The notes below the pieces were generated by a model, which did not search any database, was not told the DNA's origin, and worked only from the letters and a program-made list of their open reading frames with translations. Shown piece by piece: positions 61,617 to 64,000 of a DNA stretch of 64,000 bases. Origin of the DNA: Bifidobacteriaceae bacterium (GTDB lineage: Bacteria > Actinomycetota > Actinomycetes > Actinomycetales > Bifidobacteriaceae); assembly GCA_022651005.1 (NCBI GenBank), contig JALCQD010000004.1, positions 1-64,000 of the forward strand, in the 5' to 3' direction. How positions within the stretch are numbered: position 1 is the stretch's first letter; each line of letters begins with the position of its first letter. The translations under genes and the position numbers were made by a program.

Positions 61617-64000
61617 ATGGCTTTAGCACTGTATCGTCGGTATCGTCCTGACACCTTTGATGGTGTCATAGGACAGGATCAAGTGGTTGTGCCGCTCTCT
61701 CGTGCACTCGATGAGGGCAAGCTGACGCATGCCTATCTCTTCTCTGGCCCGAGAGGTTGCGGAAAGACGAGTTCTGCGCGAATTCTGGCGCGATGCATTA
61801 ACTGCGAAAAGGGCCCCACCTCCCACCCATGCGGTGTGTGCGAAAGCTGCAAGGACCTCAGCGCGAACGGCGCTGGGTCCATCGACGTGGTAGAGATTGA
61901 CGCCGCTAGCCACAACGGAGTTGATGATGCGCGCGAGTTGCGTGAACGCGCAGGATTTGCTCCGGCGAGGGATCGCTACAAGATTTTTATCCTCGACGAG
62001 GCGCACATGGTGACGCAGCAGGGCTTTAATGCGCTGCTCAAGATTGTGGAAGAGCCTCCAGAGCATGTGATGTTCATCTTCGCGACGACAGAGCCAGAGA
62101 AAGTCATCGGCACCATTCGTTCGCGCACGCATCACTATCCTTTCCGCCTGGTACCGTCCGAGATTATGGGACCGTATCTGGAAAAGGTCTGCAATCAGGA
62201 GAAAATTACGCCCGCTTCCGGTGTTCTCAAACTCGCCATGCGTGCTGGTGGTGGGTCGGTACGCGACACTCTGTCGGTGCTTGATCAGCTCATGGTTGGC
62301 TCTGTCGACGGAACTATTACGTATGAGTCCGCCAGCGCGCTACTTGGCTTCACGCCGGAGGCGCTGATCTCGGATGCCATCGATGCCGTCATCGACAAGG
62401 ATGGATCTGCGCTGTACTCGGCAATCGAGAAAGTGGTGGTAGGTGGTTTCGAGCCTCGCCGATTTGTAGAGGATCTTCTTGCAAGAGTGCGTGATCTTCT
62501 GGTGCTGACGCTCGCCGGGAAACAGGCAGTGCAGGTGTTCAACGAGGACACTGAGGGCGAGGACACGAGTTCGCTGTCTCGGCAGGCCAAGGCTTTGGGC
62601 TTGAGCAAGCTAACGATGATCGCGCAGAAGATCAACGACACGTTGGCTACGATGTCCGGAGCGACATCCCCGCGGCTTCGTCTTGAACTGCTGGCGGCTC
62701 AGCTGCTCGCAGCCGTCGACGAGCCAGCGTGGACGGCTGCTATGCCGAGCGCGGGAGCGCAGAACGACTCTCAGAACCAAGCGTCGATGCAACCGCAGCA
62801 CATTCAAGATGGTGAGCAGCAGCAGTCTGGATCTCGCGGAGGATTCAATCCTCCGGCGCAGCCGAAAGCTGCTGGTCCTACGAGAGTCCAGCCCGGCCGA
62901 GCCATGCAGCGATCTGGGCAGCAGGCTCACGGGCAGGCGCAGGAACCGCAGGCTCCGGCCCCATCGTCGAATTTGCCGTCCGTGCCTGAGACACCTCAGA
63001 AGCCAGCGCAGACGGTGGCTGATTCTGGCGGCGCGCCAGATACCTCGAACATGTCCGACATGGATCTGTGGAAGAGCGTTCTTGCACAGATGCCTCGAGA
63101 CTTGAGCGGCTATGTGGAATCGTCGAAGGTCCCCATTGTGGAGTTTTCTACGAATGCGCTCGGCGGCAAGCACATCGTGTTCACGTTTGATACCCCTTTG
63201 TCTCAGCACGCTTTTGCTCTCGCAGTGACGGGTCAGAACCGCAGCGTTCCGGGTTTAGTGCAGAACGAGGTTCGCAAGGTCTTTGGCAAGACCGCCTCCA
63301 TTGCGCCTAATAACGTAGCGGCAAACGGAGAGGCCGTGCAGACGGTCAATTCGATGAGTCCTCAACAACGCGCTGCGGTAAAGAGATCCATCGCTCTGAG
63401 TGCCATGAAGGCCGCTGCAGGAGCAGCCCTTCAAATGCCTGCGGAGGAACAGCGTGAGCCCAGGACCGCGTCCGCGGAGACGCATGCAGATGCGGATTCC
63501 GATGCGGAGGCGCACCGACGTCAGAACGAGCTGCCTAACGAAGCCGAGTCTCCGGCCACAGCCCAGAATTCTGCCGTTTCTACTGCCGAATCTAGAGAAG
63601 TAAACGAACCTGAACCGGAAGAGCCTGACGTTGCCGACGACCCGTGGGCAGAAGAACCAAGTGCGGCGGTGAATGATGAGACCGGAACACAATCTCTGGG
63701 GCCTGATGGTGCACAGGAAGAAGCGGTTCAGTCTGAACGTCATGTGAAACATATCGAGGTTCCCGAGGCAGACGATGAGGATGACCCCTGGGCGCATCCA
63801 GAACCTGAGCCCACACCCGAACCCGCACAGCAGCCAATCAGCCCTGCGAATGAAACTGCTGGCGAGCAGCGGAATAGTGCTCCTCAGCCATTTCAGCGGC
63901 AACCAATGCAACCTCAGCAGGCAGTGCAATCCGCGCGCCCGGAGCAGTCACAACAGTCCGTGACTCCTCAGGTGGATGCGGAAGAAGACACATACTCCAT
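61617..64000 (+). CDS. dnaX: DNA polymerase III subunits gamma/tau, 5' part
   Basis: The frame is open to the right edge (794 complete codons). The clamp-loader ATPase core is intact: YRRYRPDTFDGVIGQ, Walker A GPRGCGKT (44-51), zinc cysteines 63, 72, 75, 78, Walker B FILDEAH, sensor FATTEPEKVIGTIRSRT. Domain III follows to about 360, then a long Gln/Pro/Ala- and Glu-rich tau linker with ADDPWAEEP and EDDPWAHPE acidic-Trp motifs. It loads the sliding clamp and ties polymerases to the helicase. The ATG lies five bases after an ACGTTTGA stretch with no Shine-Dalgarno sequence. Confidence 0.97.
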   Translation, partial: MALALYRRYRPDTFDGVIGQDQVVVPLSRALDEGKLTHAYLFSGPRGCGKTSSARILARCINCEKGPTSHPCGVCESCKDLSANGAGSIDVVEIDAASHNGVDDARELRERAGFAPARDRYKIFILDEAHMVTQQGFNALLKIVEEPPEHVMFIFATTEPEKVIGTIRSRTHHYPFRLVPSEIMGPYLEKVCNQEKITPASGVLKLAMRAGGGSVRDTLSVLDQLMVGSVDGTITYESASALLGFTPEALISDAIDAVIDKDGSALYSAIEKVVVGGFEPRRFVEDLLARVRDLLVLTLAGKQAVQVFNEDTEGEDTSSLSRQAKALGLSKLTMIAQKINDTLATMSGATSPRLRLELLAAQLLAAVDEPAWTAAMPSAGAQNDSQNQASMQPQHIQDGEQQQSGSRGGFNPPAQPKAAGPTRVQPGRAMQRSGQQAHGQAQEPQAPAPSSNLPSVPETPQKPAQTVADSGGAPDTSNMSDMDLWKSVLAQMPRDLSGYVESSKVPIVEFSTNALGGKHIVFTFDTPLSQHAFALAVTGQNRSVPGLVQNEVRKVFGKTASIAPNNVAANGEAVQTVNSMSPQQRAAVKRSIALSAMKAAAGAALQMPAEEQREPRTASAETHADADSDAEAHRRQNELPNEAESPATAQNSAVSTAESREVNEPEPEEPDVADDPWAEEPSAAVNDETGTQSLGPDGAQEEAVQSERHVKHIEVPEADDEDDPWAHPEPEPTPEPAQQPISPANETAGEQRNSAPQPFQRQPMQPQQAVQSARPEQSQQSVTPQVDAEEDTYS

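Overview
The window looks like chromosome from a Bifidobacteriaceae actinobacterium (Bifidobacterium or a close scardovial relative). The support is the gene content (cytoplasmic glycoside hydrolases with sugar transporters, sortase-built pili, a tad-type pilus cluster, a mutT1-ppk pair, a Zur-type box before L31), G+C-rich codon use over most of the window, and many starts that sit 6-8 bases after a TANNNT box, as in leaderless actinobacterial mRNAs. The genus is an inference.

Layout. 1-1088: N-terminal part of a secreted leucine-rich-repeat protein (minus strand, runs off the edge). 1314-7131: TetR regulator, then an operon of MFS sugar transporter, GH30 and GH42 enzymes behind a promoter overlapped by an inverted-repeat operator. 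7231-16754: orphan peptide-binding lipoprotein, sugar O-acetyltransferase, oxidoreductases, a CmpB-family membrane protein, a C39-like protein, MgtC, SDR. 17250-18605: a two-gene unit of unknown function. 18798-26882: zinc-ribbon membrane protein, SRAP protein, M20 hydrolase, Zur-type rpmE2, a translationally coupled HAD-HD-CmpB operon, TetR/NmrA pair and rarA. 27280-33681: LAQTG-anchored repeat protein, GH3 lipoprotein, OhrR/glutathione peroxidase pair and a FtsX-type ABC exporter.

33763-41174 is a visibly AT-richer block. It holds a signal-peptide-less GH91 protein (inulin fructotransferase/difructose anhydride hydrolase family), divergent from a CUT1 ABC sugar importer without ATPase, a GH32 fructosidase and a LacI regulator. 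The economical reading is uptake of difructose anhydrides, intracellular opening by GH91 and cleavage to fructose by GH32. A tandem ribbon-helix-helix protein, an intact 1,319-bp IS and a tRNA-Lys gene follow. The IS lies exactly in the tRNA's terminator hairpin.

43511-50140: a small conserved protein, a decayed GrpB-family gene, then a sortase-dependent pilus operon (tip pilin, backbone pilin, class C sortase). 50243-55896 (minus): DHA2 drug exporter, an unknown protein, Nudix-phosphatase fusion and polyphosphate kinase. Upstream of ppk a candidate structured RNA has its own promoter and terminator. 56380-61479: tad-type pilus genes. 61617-64000: 5' part of dnaX, running off the right edge.

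Starts were chosen from Shine-Dalgarno sequences, or from -10 boxes where no such sequence exists. Functions rest on motif recognition by eye; no database search was possible.
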